DNA of 64,000 nt, from the NCBI RefSeq assembly GCF_000367525.1, contig NZ_HF570956.1:277108-341107 (forward strand), given 5' to 3'. This stretch comes from Phycicoccus elongatus Lp2 (GTDB lineage Bacteria > Actinomycetota > Actinomycetes > Actinomycetales > Dermatophilaceae). The position numbers and the translations under genes were made by a program. Below the pieces are notes generated by a model, which was given only the letters and a program-made list of their open reading frames with translations, did not search any database and was not told the origin of the DNA. How positions within the stretch are numbered: the first letter of the stretch is position 1; every line of letters begins with the position of its first letter. Positions 35,781 through 44,704 of this stretch are shown here, piece after piece.

Positions 35781-35990
35781 GATGGTCGAGGTCATCCCGC
35801 CGGACCGGGAGGCGGTCGGCGACCGGCCCTCGTGGAGTGGACCGAGCTGTCGGGGCACCTGCCGCGCGTGCAGGCGGCACTGCGTGCCCACGCGACCCAG
35901 GTGACGGTCGACGGGGCGGATGTCGTGCACGTCGGCGGTCAGCGCGAGCCGATCGTCACGCGCGTGGGCCTGCGGCCGGTCGCGACCTGA
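35781..35990 (+). pseudogene. Orphan C-terminal fragment (PIG-L deacetylase-like tail?)
   Basis: Reading VEWTELSGHLPRVQAALRAHATQVTVDGADVVHVGGQREPIVTRVGLRP with a stop at 35988. The ALRAHATQVTV stretch resembles the tail of actinobacterial PIG-L/MshB-type deacetylases, but this is a weak match on a short piece. A preceding bit (MVEVIPPDREAVGDR) lies in another frame. It abuts the IS30 fragment. Confidence 0.3.
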
Positions 35991-36088
35991 AGACGGCGCC
36001 TGTCCAACACTCAGGGTCACCCTGAGCGGTCCCTGATCCGACCCGGATCTCGGTGCTGATCGCCGACCTCGCGTGGCGTGGCGCCCAT

Positions 36089-36121
36089 AGCGTTCCCTTC
36101 CCATACCTGGAAAGGAACGCT
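36089..36121 (+). promoter_or_regulatory. Stem-loop covering the ribosome-binding site of the CPBP gene
   Basis: AGCGTTCC (36089-36096) pairs with GGAACGCT (36114-36121). The inner TTCC/GGAA extends it to about 12 of 13 pairs around the loop CATACCT. The Shine-Dalgarno GGAAAGGA (36109-36116) is inside the right arm, three bases before ATG 36124. Folding in mRNA would hide it. A DNA operator is the alternative. Confidence 0.6.
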
Positions 36122-36123
36122 TC

Positions 36124-36939
36124 ATGTCCCCATCCGCCGCCCCTGGCCTCGGCGAGAACAGTTCGGGCGCAGACCGTCGCCCGGAGACAATCCCTCAATA
36201 CTCGGCGGGCCGCATCCTCGGCCTGTGGGCGGCCGTCACCGCACCGATGGGGCTGTTGGCCTTCGTCGTGGCCCCCTTGATGGCTCCGCATGTCGGGCTG
36301 CACCGCGGCCTCCTGCACTGGATCCTCATGGTCGTGGGCATGGCGTGGCAGTGCGTCCTCTCGATCATGCTCCTTCGACGGGAAGGACCCATGGACTGGG
36401 TGGCGGTGCGACAGCGCATCTGGCTCAACGGTCCCCGGGATCCCGGCACCGGTCAGGCACGCGCACGCCTGTGGTGGTGGGTCGTTCCCGCCATCGCAGC
36501 CAACGTTCTTCTCGGCTTCGCCGCCGATCCACTCGTCTCCCTGTGGTCACGACTGACCGGGCTGGAGGAGCCCGCGTGGGCCAGCATCACTGCACTGGCG
36601 CAACCGGAGTTCGTCGGTCAGTGGTGGATCGTGGGTCTCGCCCTCGTCAGTTCCGCCTTCAACTACGTGCTCGGTGAGGAGCTCTTCTTCCGCGGGATCC
36701 TCCTGCCCCGGATGGAGAAGGCCTTCGGACGGTGGGACTGGGTCGTCAACACGCTGCTCTTCGGGCTCTACCACGTGCACAAGATCTGGTTCTGGCCGGC
36801 GATGGTGATGAGTTCATTCGGCATCGTCTGGGCGGCCCGGCGCTACCGGAGCCTGTGGATGTCGATCGCCGTCCACGGTGTGGAGAGCCTCTTCGTCATC
36901 GTGGTCCTCGCAGTCGTCGCCGGCTGGTGGATGCCCTGA
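36124..36939 (+). CDS. CPBP-family intramembrane metalloprotease
   Basis: 271 residues, about seven hydrophobic helices. CPBP motifs: LGEELFFRGILLPRME (Glu-Glu, Arg), FGLYHVHKIW (His) and IAVHGVES (His-containing helix, compare motif 3). Distinct in sequence from the protease at 23530. The start is supported by AAAGGA, which is itself buried in the stem-loop described above. Substrate unknown. Confidence 0.85.
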   Translation: MSPSAAPGLGENSSGADRRPETIPQYSAGRILGLWAAVTAPMGLLAFVVAPLMAPHVGLHRGLLHWILMVVGMAWQCVLSIMLLRREGPMDWVAVRQRIWLNGPRDPGTGQARARLWWWVVPAIAANVLLGFAADPLVSLWSRLTGLEEPAWASITALAQPEFVGQWWIVGLALVSSAFNYVLGEELFFRGILLPRMEKAFGRWDWVVNTLLFGLYHVHKIWFWPAMVMSSFGIVWAARRYRSLWMSIAVHGVESLFVIVVLAVVAGWWMP

Positions 36940-37138
36940 GCTGCGCAGGACGCAAGGGTTCACGTCTCATGGGGCTGGAGGGACTACGCGAGCATGACAA
37001 GGATGCCGCGCCCCCCTCGGTCGCTACCCCTCGCAACGGGGCAGCCATGGCCCTGGCCGGCCGCGCGGCATACGGATCAGGTCGCGGCGGATGGGATGGC
37101 GAGGGGAGCGCGGGACGAGAGAAGAGCGGGTTGTGTGT

Positions 37139-37195
37139 GCGCACGAGGAATTCACGGATCGTGCGCGGGAAGGGGTTTGAGCACGATCCGTGAAT
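37139..37195. other. Two mutually exclusive hairpins between convergent genes
   Basis: Stem A: GCGCACGA (37139-37146) with TCGTGCGC (37159-37166). Stem B: ATTCACGGATCGTGC (37150-37164) with its perfect complement (37181-37195), loop 16 nt. They share 37159-37164, so only one can form. No U-run follows. The rest of 36940-37236 shows no gene. It may be a bidirectional terminator; the alternative pairing is unusual. Confidence 0.55.
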
Positions 37196-37236
37196 CCGCC
37201 CCGGCACGCACCCGTCCGGTGGCCGGCATGGCGACG

Positions 37237-38211
37237 TTAGGCCTCACTCAGGTTTCGGAGCCGATGCTCGTCGTCGCTGGTAAGTCCGGTGTGGCGTGGC
37301 TCGCTTCGTTCCTGCTCGTAGTTAAGCGCGGCTGTCAGGGTCTGCTCCAGCGGGCGCGTGTCCAGCCCTCGGGCTCGTGCTCGCGTGGTGTCAAGGGTCG
37401 CGAAGTAGCGCCAGGACGGGTCGTCGATCCACAGGGGAAGTGAAGAAGGCCCCATCCACGAGGAGATCCCGGCCTCCTTCAGAGCGTCGTCAGGAACAGC
37501 CATGGCTGGGACCGAGCTCCCGGCCACGGATTGCGCAAGAGCCAGAACAGCGCTCAGCGTTGTCGTGACACCGGTGGCGTTGAAGGTGCCAACCGTTCGC
37601 TGCTCCGCACAGGTGAGCAGCCAAGCAGCGAGATCCTCGACATCGATGAGAGCGACGGGGAAGCTGAGGTCGGGCGGGACGAAGACTTCGGGACCAGAAG
37701 GATTGGCGAATCGCCAGGGGTAGTAGCCGCTGCGACCGGACCAGTCGCCGGCCCCGCCGATGAGCCCCGATCGGATGATCGTGTGGCTGGGATAGCGAGC
37801 ACGCACGGCGTCTTCGCAGGCCACCTTGGCCGACCCGTACTCCGTCATGTCTGCCATGACGTCGCCCCCCAAGGGCTCCACGGTGGGACTGTCCTCGTCT
37901 TGCTCGAGACGGTCGAAAGCCCTGTAGACGTTCAGCGAAGAAACGAAGACCCAGTGAGTCGCATCCAGCTCCCGAACTGCTCTGCGGGCCTGGCCCGGTT
38001 GCCGCGTCAGATCAATCACGGAGTCCCAACGATGCCGTGACACCACCGACAGCGCATCGTCGCGCTCACGATCCCGCGAGATGAAGGCGGCCCCGTCAGG
38101 CACCTCCGCGCTACCCCGCGCCAAGCAGGTCAGGTCATGGCCTCGAGCAATCGCCTGACTCGCAATGGCACTCCCCAAGAACACCGTTCCACCGAGCAAG
38201 AGGATCTTCAC
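37237..38211 (-). CDS. NAD-dependent epimerase/reductase (extended SDR)
   Basis: 324 residues from GTG 38211, preceded by GGTGGAGGAC. Rossmann start KILLLGGTVFLGSAIASQAIARGHDLTCLARG, then HWVFVSSLNVY (the SSxxxY-type active-site region; YGSAKVACEDAV carries the Tyr-x3-Lys-like pair) and ALIDVEDLAAWLLTCAE. This is the CSP41/isoflavone-reductase-like SDR group acting on a sugar or small metabolite. A homology-free in-frame extension to 38436 was discarded. Confidence 0.83.
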   Translation of the reverse strand: MKILLLGGTVFLGSAIASQAIARGHDLTCLARGSAEVPDGAAFISRDRERDDALSVVSRHRWDSVIDLTRQPGQARRAVRELDATHWVFVSSLNVYRAFDRLEQDEDSPTVEPLGGDVMADMTEYGSAKVACEDAVRARYPSHTIIRSGLIGGAGDWSGRSGYYPWRFANPSGPEVFVPPDLSFPVALIDVEDLAAWLLTCAEQRTVGTFNATGVTTTLSAVLALAQSVAGSSVPAMAVPDDALKEAGISSWMGPSSLPLWIDDPSWRYFATLDTTRARARGLDTRPLEQTLTAALNYEQERSEPRHTGLTSDDEHRLRNLSEA

Positions 38212-38601
38212 GTCCTCCACCTTCCGGCCTCCCTGCCCGGGTCGCAAGCATGATCGCTGTGGGCGGACGCCTGCACCCCGGCACTGAACGGACTTGTGAC
38301 CCCGACCCTGGGCAGGAGGCCCGAGCCCAGCCGAGTCGAGCCGGGAGCTACTCGATCGCCTCGTCCGCGCTCCGCGCTCTCTCGACCCAGATGATTCACA
38401 AGTCAGCGAACTCAACGCCTTCATCGCCCACCTCACTCACCTGAGCTAGACCATGGCGGCGGGGGCCAGACTCGCAGTCGAATCGCTACTGCTGGGCGAC
38501 GAACGCGCGTAGCGAGACCGTGGGAGACCACGCCGACGAACGACCAGCCTGCTTGGATCCGAGGCGGCCAACGAGTGGACAAGACCTGGTGAACAGAGAC
38601 A
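38212..38601. other. Gene-free spacer before repeat element A
   Basis: No credible coding frame or strong signal; base composition is slightly lower in GC than the flanking genes. It marks the start of the accessory half of the window. Confidence 0.4.
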
Positions 38602-38750
38602 CATAACGTGATGTGCAGTCCGACGGCCCTGTCACAACCTCTGGACATACCTGTCGAGATGCAGCTAAGACTGCACGATGTCGTGCTGGGTACTCTGCAC
38701 AACTCGGCCCGTCGGCTGGGGCCTTGCAAGATCGCCTTCGAGCAACCGGG
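38602..38750 (-). repeat. Hairpin-element family, copy A (left arm lost)
   Basis: Carries the conserved right arm TGTCGAGATGCAGC at 38652, TACTCTGCA 39 nt later (38691) and TGCAAG 34 nt after that (38725). The complementary left arm is replaced by CAACCTCTGGACATAC. The distal side has CATAAC (38602) and a segment shared with copy E (CAGTCCGACGGCCCTGTCA). It lies 155 bp past the 3-prime end of minus-strand copA. Confidence 0.75.
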
Positions 38751-38905
38751 GAGCGTCTACGTACTCTATGCGCTCTATGCGCGGCAGAAGAGTGCGTTCC
38801 TCGCAGCCAACTCGCCGTCGTGAACGACCTGCGAATAGTCGCCGGGGTGACAGTCCGCCAACGGTTCTTCTGGCCTGACGCGCCAGTCCTCAAGGTTGCT
38901 GAGCG

Positions 38906-41266
38906 TCAGTCGATGGATTGTGCGCGAAGGCGTAGGGCGTTGGTGATGACGCTGACGCTGGATAGGGCCATGGCGGCCGCGGCGATGATGGGTGAGAGCA
39001 GGAGCCCGAAGACGGGGTAGAGGACGCCGGCGGCGATGGGGATGCCGAGTGCGTTGTAGACGAAGGCGAAGAAGAGGTTCTGTCGGATGTTGGCCATCGT
39101 TTTCGCTGAGAGGTTTCGGGCTCGCACGATGCCGGTGAGGTCGCCTTGGAGGAGGGTGACGCCGGCGCTTTCGATGGCGACGTCGGTGCCGGTGCCCATG
39201 GCGATGCCGACGTCGGCGGCGGCGAGGGCGGGGGCGTCGTTGACGCCGTCGCCGGCCATGGCAACGACGTGGCCCAGGCTGCGGAGCCTGATCACGATGT
39301 CGCTCTTGTGGTCGGGCAGGACTTCGGCCTCGACCTGCTCGATCCCCAGGGTCGCGGCGACGGCTTGGCCGGTCACCCGGTTGTCGCCGGTGAGCATGAC
39401 GACGTGGATGCCGTCCGCACGCAGTGTTTTGAGGGCGTCGGGGGTGGTGGCCTTGATGGGGTCGGCGATGGCGAAGAGTCCGGCGAGCTGGTCGTCGATA
39501 CCGATGTAGATGACGGTGGCGCCGTCGCCGCGCAGGTGGTCGGCCCTCTCCCGGACGTCGGTGCTGTCGATGCCGTGTGAGTCCAGGAAGGTGGCGCTGC
39601 CCAGGGCAACCCGGTGCCCGTCGACGACACCTTGGGCGCCGCGACCGACGGGTGAGTCGAAGTCGGTGACGTCGGGAACATCGAGGCTTCGGGTCGTGGC
39701 GGCCTCGACGATCGCCAGGGCCAGTGGGTGTTCGGAGGCGCGTTCAACCCCGGCGGCAAAGCGGAGCAGGTCGTCCTGGGAGTGACTACCGGTGGCGACG
39801 ATGTCGGTCACGGTGGGTCGGCCTTCAGTGAGGGTGCCGGTCTTGTCGACGACGAGGGTGTCGACCTTCTCCATCCGCTCGAGCGCCTCGGCGTTCTTGA
39901 TCAGCACGCCTAGTCCCGCGCCGCGTCCGACTCCGACCATGATCGACATGGGTGTGGCCAGTCCGAGTGCGCAGGGGCACGCGATGATCAGCACGGCGAC
40001 GGCAACGACGAGGGCGTGTGCCAGTTTGGGGTCGGGTCCGACCAGGCCCCACACGATGAACGCGATGACGGCGATGACGATGACGACGGGCACGAAGATG
40101 CCGGCGACCTTGTCGGCCATCCTCTGGATGGGTGCGCGGGAGCGTTGCGCTTCTGAGACCATGGCCACGATCCGGGCCAGCATGGTGTCGATGCCGACCT
40201 TTTCGGCTTCCATCATCAGCGCGCCGCTGCCGTTGATGGTGCCGCCGATGACGGGGTCGCCGGTGGTCTTGGTGACCGGCATCGACTCGCCGGTGACCAA
40301 GGACTCATCGACGGCGGAACGGCCATCGATGACGGTCCCGTCGACGGGGACGGCTTCGCCCGGGCGGACGCGGAGCCGGTCGCCGCGCTGGACGGCGTCC
40401 AGGGGGATCTCTTCGTCGTCGCCGCTGTCGGTGATGCGGCGGGCCGTCTTGGGGCTGAGGTCGAGCAGTGCCTTGATCGCCCCGGAGGTTTGCTCGCGGG
40501 CCCGCAGCTCGAGCACTTGGCCGAGGAGGACCAAAGTGGTGATGACGGCGGCGGCCTCGAAGTAGACGTCGACGGTGCCGTCGTCGCTGCGGAAAGAGGT
40601 GGGGAAGATCCCCGGCGCGAGTGTCGCGACGAGGCTGAACAGCCAGGCGATGCCGGTGCCCATCGCGATCAGGGTGAACATGTTGAGGTTACGGGTCCGG
40701 ACCGAGGCCCAGCCGCGCACGAAGAAGGGCCAACCCGCCCAGAGCACGACCGGCGTGGCCAGGAGCATTTGCGCCCACACCGACGCGGTGGCCGGGATCA
40801 GGTCGTGCAGCCACGGGACGAAGTGGCGGCCCATCTCGAGAATGACGATAGGGATGGTCAACGAAGTGGCGACCCAGAAGCGGCGGGTCATGTCGGCCAG
40901 TTCCGGACTTGGCCCGGTGTCGGCGGTCACGGTGACCGGTTCCAGGGCCATCCCACAGATCGGGCACGACCCGGGGCCGAGTCGGCGGATCTCGGGATGC
41001 ATCGGGCAGGTCCACTCCGCGACCTCACCCTGCACTGGCGAGGTCGCGGGGGGGATGCCGCTTGGGGCGCCGACGGCTTGGACATACGCGGACGGGTCCT
41101 GCTGGAACCGGTCGCGGCACCTCTGGGAGCAGAAGTGGTATGCCGTGCCGTCGTGCTCGAGGGTCAGCACGCTCTCGCGGTCGACGTCCATCCCACAGAC
41201 GGGGTCGGTCGCGCCCGGTCGGGTGGGCACGTTGTCGTGTGGGGCGAGGTGGTGTTCGTGCTGCAT
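38906..41266 (-). CDS. copA: Copper-exporting P1B-type ATPase with YHS and metal-binding N-terminus
   Basis: 786 residues. The His-rich start ([12 protein letters not shown]) leads to a YHS domain ([34 protein letters not shown]), then a heavy-metal-binding zinc-ribbon-like domain ([26 protein letters not shown]) in place of classic HMA repeats. Eight-helix core: CPC ion site [12 protein letters not shown], phosphorylation [15 protein letters not shown] and [10 protein letters not shown]. It pumps copper out of the cytoplasm at the expense of ATP. CAGGAGC precedes ATG 41266. It is the last gene of the minus-strand copper block; repeat copy A follows. Confidence 0.93.
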   Translation of the reverse strand: MQHEHHLAPHDNVPTRPGATDPVCGMDVDRESVLTLEHDGTAYHFCSQRCRDRFQQDPSAYVQAVGAPSGIPPATSPVQGEVAEWTCPMHPEIRRLGPGSCPICGMALEPVTVTADTGPSPELADMTRRFWVATSLTIPIVILEMGRHFVPWLHDLIPATASVWAQMLLATPVVLWAGWPFFVRGWASVRTRNLNMFTLIAMGTGIAWLFSLVATLAPGIFPTSFRSDDGTVDVYFEAAAVITTLVLLGQVLELRAREQTSGAIKALLDLSPKTARRITDSGDDEEIPLDAVQRGDRLRVRPGEAVPVDGTVIDGRSAVDESLVTGESMPVTKTTGDPVIGGTINGSGALMMEAEKVGIDTMLARIVAMVSEAQRSRAPIQRMADKVAGIFVPVVIVIAVIAFIVWGLVGPDPKLAHALVVAVAVLIIACPCALGLATPMSIMVGVGRGAGLGVLIKNAEALERMEKVDTLVVDKTGTLTEGRPTVTDIVATGSHSQDDLLRFAAGVERASEHPLALAIVEAATTRSLDVPDVTDFDSPVGRGAQGVVDGHRVALGSATFLDSHGIDSTDVRERADHLRGDGATVIYIGIDDQLAGLFAIADPIKATTPDALKTLRADGIHVVMLTGDNRVTGQAVAATLGIEQVEAEVLPDHKSDIVIRLRSLGHVVAMAGDGVNDAPALAAADVGIAMGTGTDVAIESAGVTLLQGDLTGIVRARNLSAKTMANIRQNLFFAFVYNALGIPIAAGVLYPVFGLLLSPIIAAAAMALSSVSVITNALRLRAQSID

Positions 41267-41328
41267 GTCCGCTGCTCCTGACGTGGCGCTCGGGATGCCC
41301 CTGAAATGCAGGGCCGGGATCGTGTGGG

Positions 41329-41436
41329 TCAGCGTCGGCTGGCGGAGTAGCTGGCCTCGGTGACCGCGCGGATGACGTCTGCGTCGTCGACCGGGAGATC
41401 GCTGATGATCGTGAGTTCGCCGTTGGCGCGGTGGTC
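41329..41436 (-). pseudogene. HMA-domain (copper chaperone-like) C-terminal remnant
   Basis: The minus strand reads [32 protein letters not shown] and stops at 41329. This is the last beta-alpha unit of a CopZ-type heavy-metal-associated domain. The CxxC-bearing first half is gone, since it abuts the stop of the next small gene. A copper chaperone gene was evidently deleted here. Confidence 0.5.
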
Positions 41437-41715
41437 TCAGTGTTTGGGTTGGTTGTTGCCGTGGTTCATCCAAGCCATCATCAGGCCCATCATGAGCAGG
41501 CAGCCGGCGGCGTAGATGAGCCCGCCGAGGCCGAGGCGGCCGGTGGCGATCAGGGCACCGACGAGCAGCACCATGGGCAGGCACATCAGCCACATGAGCC
41601 AGTGCTGGCGGGCGCCGTGGTGCGCGTGTGGGGCCTGGGTGTCTTCGGCGGCGGGCGTGTTGGTCGGTGTGGTGAAGGCGGCGTACTCGTCGGGGTGTCG
41701 GGTCGAGTGGTTCAT
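41437..41715 (-). CDS. Small His/Met-containing membrane protein (DUF2933-like)
   Basis: 92 residues: a hydrophilic N-terminus with His residues ([12 protein letters not shown]), then two hydrophobic helices rich in Met ([39 protein letters not shown]). The layout resembles the DUF2933 proteins common in copper clusters. AAGGAGC precedes the ATG. Function unknown; a role in copper handling is inferred from composition and neighbours. Confidence 0.65.
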   Translation of the reverse strand: MNHSTRHPDEYAAFTTPTNTPAAEDTQAPHAHHGARQHWLMWLMCLPMVLLVGALIATGRLGLGGLIYAAGCLLMMGLMMAWMNHGNNQPKH

Positions 41716-41831
41716 CGTTCCGCTCCTTGGGTGTCTTCCCGGGCGGGTGCCTGGGTGTTCTCAGCCTGCGCAGCTGTTGCCGAGGTGGGGCCGTGGTGGC
41801 GTGAAGGTCTGGTCAAGATCGCGTCGCCGGA

Positions 41832-42755
41832 TCATGGCAAGAGGTTCTCGGTGGTGGTGCCGCCATCGAGGGTGCGCAAGACCTTGCTGTCGGCGACGAC
41901 GACGATCTCGAGGCCCCCGTCGCTGCCGCGCCGCGCGTGCAGCGCCTCGGCAGGGCCGATGCGTGTGGGGTTGAGACTCCAGGTGGCTCCGGCGTCGCTG
42001 CTGACGCCCAACTGGCCGGTTGTGGTGGCGATGACGATGGTCTTCTCGTCGGCCCAGGTGACGAGCAGGGCGGTCCCGGGCGGGGACAGTGGTCGCCAGG
42101 TGCTGCCGGTGTCGCTGCTGGCCAGGAGCCCGGCTTCGGTGGTGGCGAGCAGGGCCCCCGAGGTGGGGGCCGCAGCCAGCGTGCGCGGCGGAGCCGGGAT
42201 CGAGCGGGTGGTCCACGTCGTGCCGTCGGTGCTCGACCGAAGGACACCGTCGAAGCCGACCACCGCGGCAGGGCCCGCGGTCAGGGCGTGGAAGTCGGAC
42301 TGGCCGCCGCGGGAGGCCACTCGCCAGGTTCGGCCGGTATCGGTGGAGGTGATGAGTCCGACCGGCTGTGGAAGATCGACCCCGGCGCCGGGGTGTCCGG
42401 AGGCGTAGTAGGTGCCGTCGGGGGCGACGGCAAACCCCATCAGGTCGATGACCTGGCCGTTCTGAACCAACTCGCCGTTGACGTGGCGGAAGAGTCCTTC
42501 GTGGGTGGCCAGGAGGAGTTCCCCGGAGTTGGGGTCGCGGGCCACGGCGTGGATGTGGGTGATCGCCACGGGAGGCCGGCTCGACGAAGTCTCCGCCGGG
42601 GACGTGGCCGCGGCCGTGGCGGCGGGCGCTATGGCAGGGGACCCGCCGCGTGCCGAGGGGGTGGCGGTGCCCGGGGAACCACAAGCGGTCAGCACGGCCA
42701 TTGTCGCGAGGGCGCTACCGGCGAGGAGGAGCCGACGGCGGGCGCGGGTGCTCAC
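41832..42755 (-). CDS. F510_1955-type beta-propeller lipoprotein
   Basis: 307 residues from GTG 42755. Arg-rich start, hydrophobic stretch and lipobox LTACG (about residue 24), then an Ala/Ser/Thr linker and sialidase/BNR-like repeats (TSTDTGRTW, SSTDGTTW, ASSDTGSTWRPLS, SSDAGATW) that build a beta-propeller; it opens with THIHAVARDPNSGELLLATHEGLF. This family recurs beside multicopper oxidases. It overlaps the oxidase by GTGA. Likely extracytoplasmic; its biochemical role is unknown. Confidence 0.8.
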   Translation of the reverse strand: MSTRARRRLLLAGSALATMAVLTACGSPGTATPSARGGSPAIAPAATAAATSPAETSSSRPPVAITHIHAVARDPNSGELLLATHEGLFRHVNGELVQNGQVIDLMGFAVAPDGTYYASGHPGAGVDLPQPVGLITSTDTGRTWRVASRGGQSDFHALTAGPAAVVGFDGVLRSSTDGTTWTTRSIPAPPRTLAAAPTSGALLATTEAGLLASSDTGSTWRPLSPPGTALLVTWADEKTIVIATTTGQLGVSSDAGATWSLNPTRIGPAEALHARRGSDGGLEIVVVADSKVLRTLDGGTTTENLLP

Positions 42756-44272
42756 GTCGCGTACTCCAGCGCGATCATCATGCCGGCCTCGGCGTGGTAG
42801 ATGTTGTGGCAGTGGATCATCCAGTCGCCGGCGTTGTCGGCGTCCAGGTCGATCGCGAAGGACTGCATCGGCGCCATGAGGACGGTGTCCTTGCGCAGCC
42901 CGGAGGGCAGGGCGAAGGTGTGCCCGTGTAGGTGCAGCGGGTGGGTCATCATCGTCTGGTTCGTGGCGTTGATCCGCAGCCGCTGGCCAGCCTTGACGGT
43001 CAGTGGTTCGTTCTCCCCGAACTTGGCACCGTTCATGCCCCATTGGTAGGGCTTCATCGAGCCTTGCAGCGCCAGGTCCACGGTGGCATCCGGGGCCCTG
43101 TCCGGTAGTTTCGCGGACTCCGCCGGCCGCAGCTGGGAGCCGATGAGGACCTGCCCGGACAGCTCCGCCGGAGCGGCGTCGACGGCGGGCGCGCTGCCGC
43201 TGCCGGTGCGGACCACCGCGATCGCCTGGCCGCCGCTGGTTTTGCCGAACGGGCGGGCCACGAGCGGGAACACGCCGTCGCCGAGGGTGACGATCGCGTC
43301 ATAGCGTTCACCCATCCCGATGTAGAACGCGCCGACCTCGGTCGGTTCGACGGCGTGGCCGTCACTGTGGGTGATCGTCAGCCGGTGTCCGCCAAGCGTG
43401 ACGGTGAAGATGGTGTCAGAGGCGGCATTGATGACGCGCAACCGGATCCGCTGACCCGGCTTGGCGGTCAGGACATCGGGGTCGGTGGGTGGTTTGCCGT
43501 TGATCAGGAAGAACGGGTAGGTCACGTCCCCGGCATCTCCCCACGGGGGCGTCCCCATCGACATTCCGCCCATCGACCCATGGTCCATGCCGCCCATCGA
43601 CCCGTGGTCCATCCCGCCCATGCCGCCGGAGGAGGCGGGGCCGCCGTCGGCGATGAGTTTCTTGAGGACGTCATCGGGTGTGGTGCCGGTGCCGTCGATC
43701 CAGTCATCGAGGACGACGATCCACTCGGCGTCATAGTCGCCGGCTTCGTTCGGGTCGTCGATGATCATCGGTGCGTACAGGCCTCGGTCGAGCTGGACCC
43801 CGACGTGGGGGTGGAAGAAGTAGGTGCCCGGGTCAGGTGCGGTGAACTCGTACACGTATTTGGTTCCGGAGCTGATCGGGTCCTGGGTCAGGCCGGGCAC
43901 GCCGTCGGCGGCGTTGCGCAGCCGGATCCCGTGCCAGTGGATCGTGGTGTCGGCCGGGAGCTGGTTGTCCAGGGACACCCGCAGGAAGTCCCCGGCAGTG
44001 GCCCGGACCAGCGGCCCGGGGAGGGTCCCGTCGTACGCCCAGGTCGACACGGTTCGACCGCCGAGGTCGAGACTGACCGGCTTGGCCACCAAAGTCTTCT
44101 CGACGAGACGTTGGCTCGGGGAGGGGGAGAGCGGGGCCGGGGCGCCGAAGGTGCGCGACGGCATACCTGCCTTCCCCGGCGCCGGTGTGGTGCATGCCGC
44201 CACGGTGGCGGTGGCGGCGATGCCGAATCCGCCGAGGAGGATGTTGCGTCGCGAGAGCAGGGGGGAGGTCAT
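42752..44272 (-). CDS. Multicopper oxidase, exported
   Basis: 506 residues. The Tat-like signal SRRNILLGGFGIAATATVAAC combines twin Arg and a possible lipobox. Three cupredoxin domains carry all copper motifs: TTIHWHGI, YFFHPHVG, HPLHLHGHTF and HCHNIYHAEAGM (Met as axial ligand). A tandem MDHGSMGG repeat with other Met/His (about residues 230-255) forms a copper-binding loop as in CueO. Such enzymes oxidise Cu(I) to Cu(II) outside the cell. It is operonic with the propeller lipoprotein. Confidence 0.92.
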   Translation of the reverse strand: MTSPLLSRRNILLGGFGIAATATVAACTTPAPGKAGMPSRTFGAPAPLSPSPSQRLVEKTLVAKPVSLDLGGRTVSTWAYDGTLPGPLVRATAGDFLRVSLDNQLPADTTIHWHGIRLRNAADGVPGLTQDPISSGTKYVYEFTAPDPGTYFFHPHVGVQLDRGLYAPMIIDDPNEAGDYDAEWIVVLDDWIDGTGTTPDDVLKKLIADGGPASSGGMGGMDHGSMGGMDHGSMGGMSMGTPPWGDAGDVTYPFFLINGKPPTDPDVLTAKPGQRIRLRVINAASDTIFTVTLGGHRLTITHSDGHAVEPTEVGAFYIGMGERYDAIVTLGDGVFPLVARPFGKTSGGQAIAVVRTGSGSAPAVDAAPAELSGQVLIGSQLRPAESAKLPDRAPDATVDLALQGSMKPYQWGMNGAKFGENEPLTVKAGQRLRINATNQTMMTHPLHLHGHTFALPSGLRKDTVLMAPMQSFAIDLDADNAGDWMIHCHNIYHAEAGMMIALEYAT

Positions 44273-44291
44273 GGTGCCTTTCACGGTGGGG

Positions 44292-44534
44292 TCAGTGGCC
44301 ATCAACGATCAGGCGGCGTCGTTGCTCGTACTCCTCGACGCTCACCTCGCCGCGCGCCAGGGATTCCTTGAGCAGCGTCAACGGATCGGGGCGATCCATG
44401 CCGCCCCCCTGCCGATTCCGGGCCGGGAGCAGGGCGCGGACCACCAGGACCACGGCGATCCAGAACGTCAGGGTTCCGGCGGCCATCAGCAGCCACATCC
44501 ACCAGCCCATGCCGTACCCGTTGCCCCACATCAT
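44292..44534 (-). CDS. SHOCT-domain small membrane protein
   Basis: 80 residues: a Trp/Met/Gly-rich start (MMWGNGYGMGWWMWLLM), one or two membrane helices (FWIAVVLVVRALLP), and a C-terminal SHOCT motif (DPLTLLKESLARGEVSVEEYEQRRRLI). AGGAGA precedes the ATG. It lies 19 bp before the oxidase and probably starts the copper operon. SHOCT proteins are thought to be oligomerisation or membrane adaptors. Confidence 0.82.
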   Translation of the reverse strand: MMWGNGYGMGWWMWLLMAAGTLTFWIAVVLVVRALLPARNRQGGGMDRPDPLTLLKESLARGEVSVEEYEQRRRLIVDGH

Positions 44535-44552
44535 CGGTGCTCTCCTGACCCT

Positions 44553-44587
44553 GTCCTGCCCGCCTCATGAGGAGAGGCGGACAGGAC
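44553..44587. promoter_or_regulatory. Large inverted repeat in the copper divergent region
   Basis: GTCCTGCCCGCCTC (44553) and GAGGCGGACAGGAC (44574) pair with one mismatch around a 7-nt loop, between the minus-strand copper genes and the plus-strand two-component pair. A second dyad GTGACC/GGTCAC lies at about 44595-44622. These are candidate operators for the adjacent OmpR-type regulator. Confidence 0.5.
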
Positions 44588-44704
44588 CACTGTCCGTGGG
44601 TGACCTCAAGGCCCGGCCGTGGTCACGTTGAGATTTGACGAAGATCGTCCCCTGAGAAGGCCGGGAGTGGACGAGGTTCGCTCTTGAGCCGGGAGACTGA
44701 GGCG

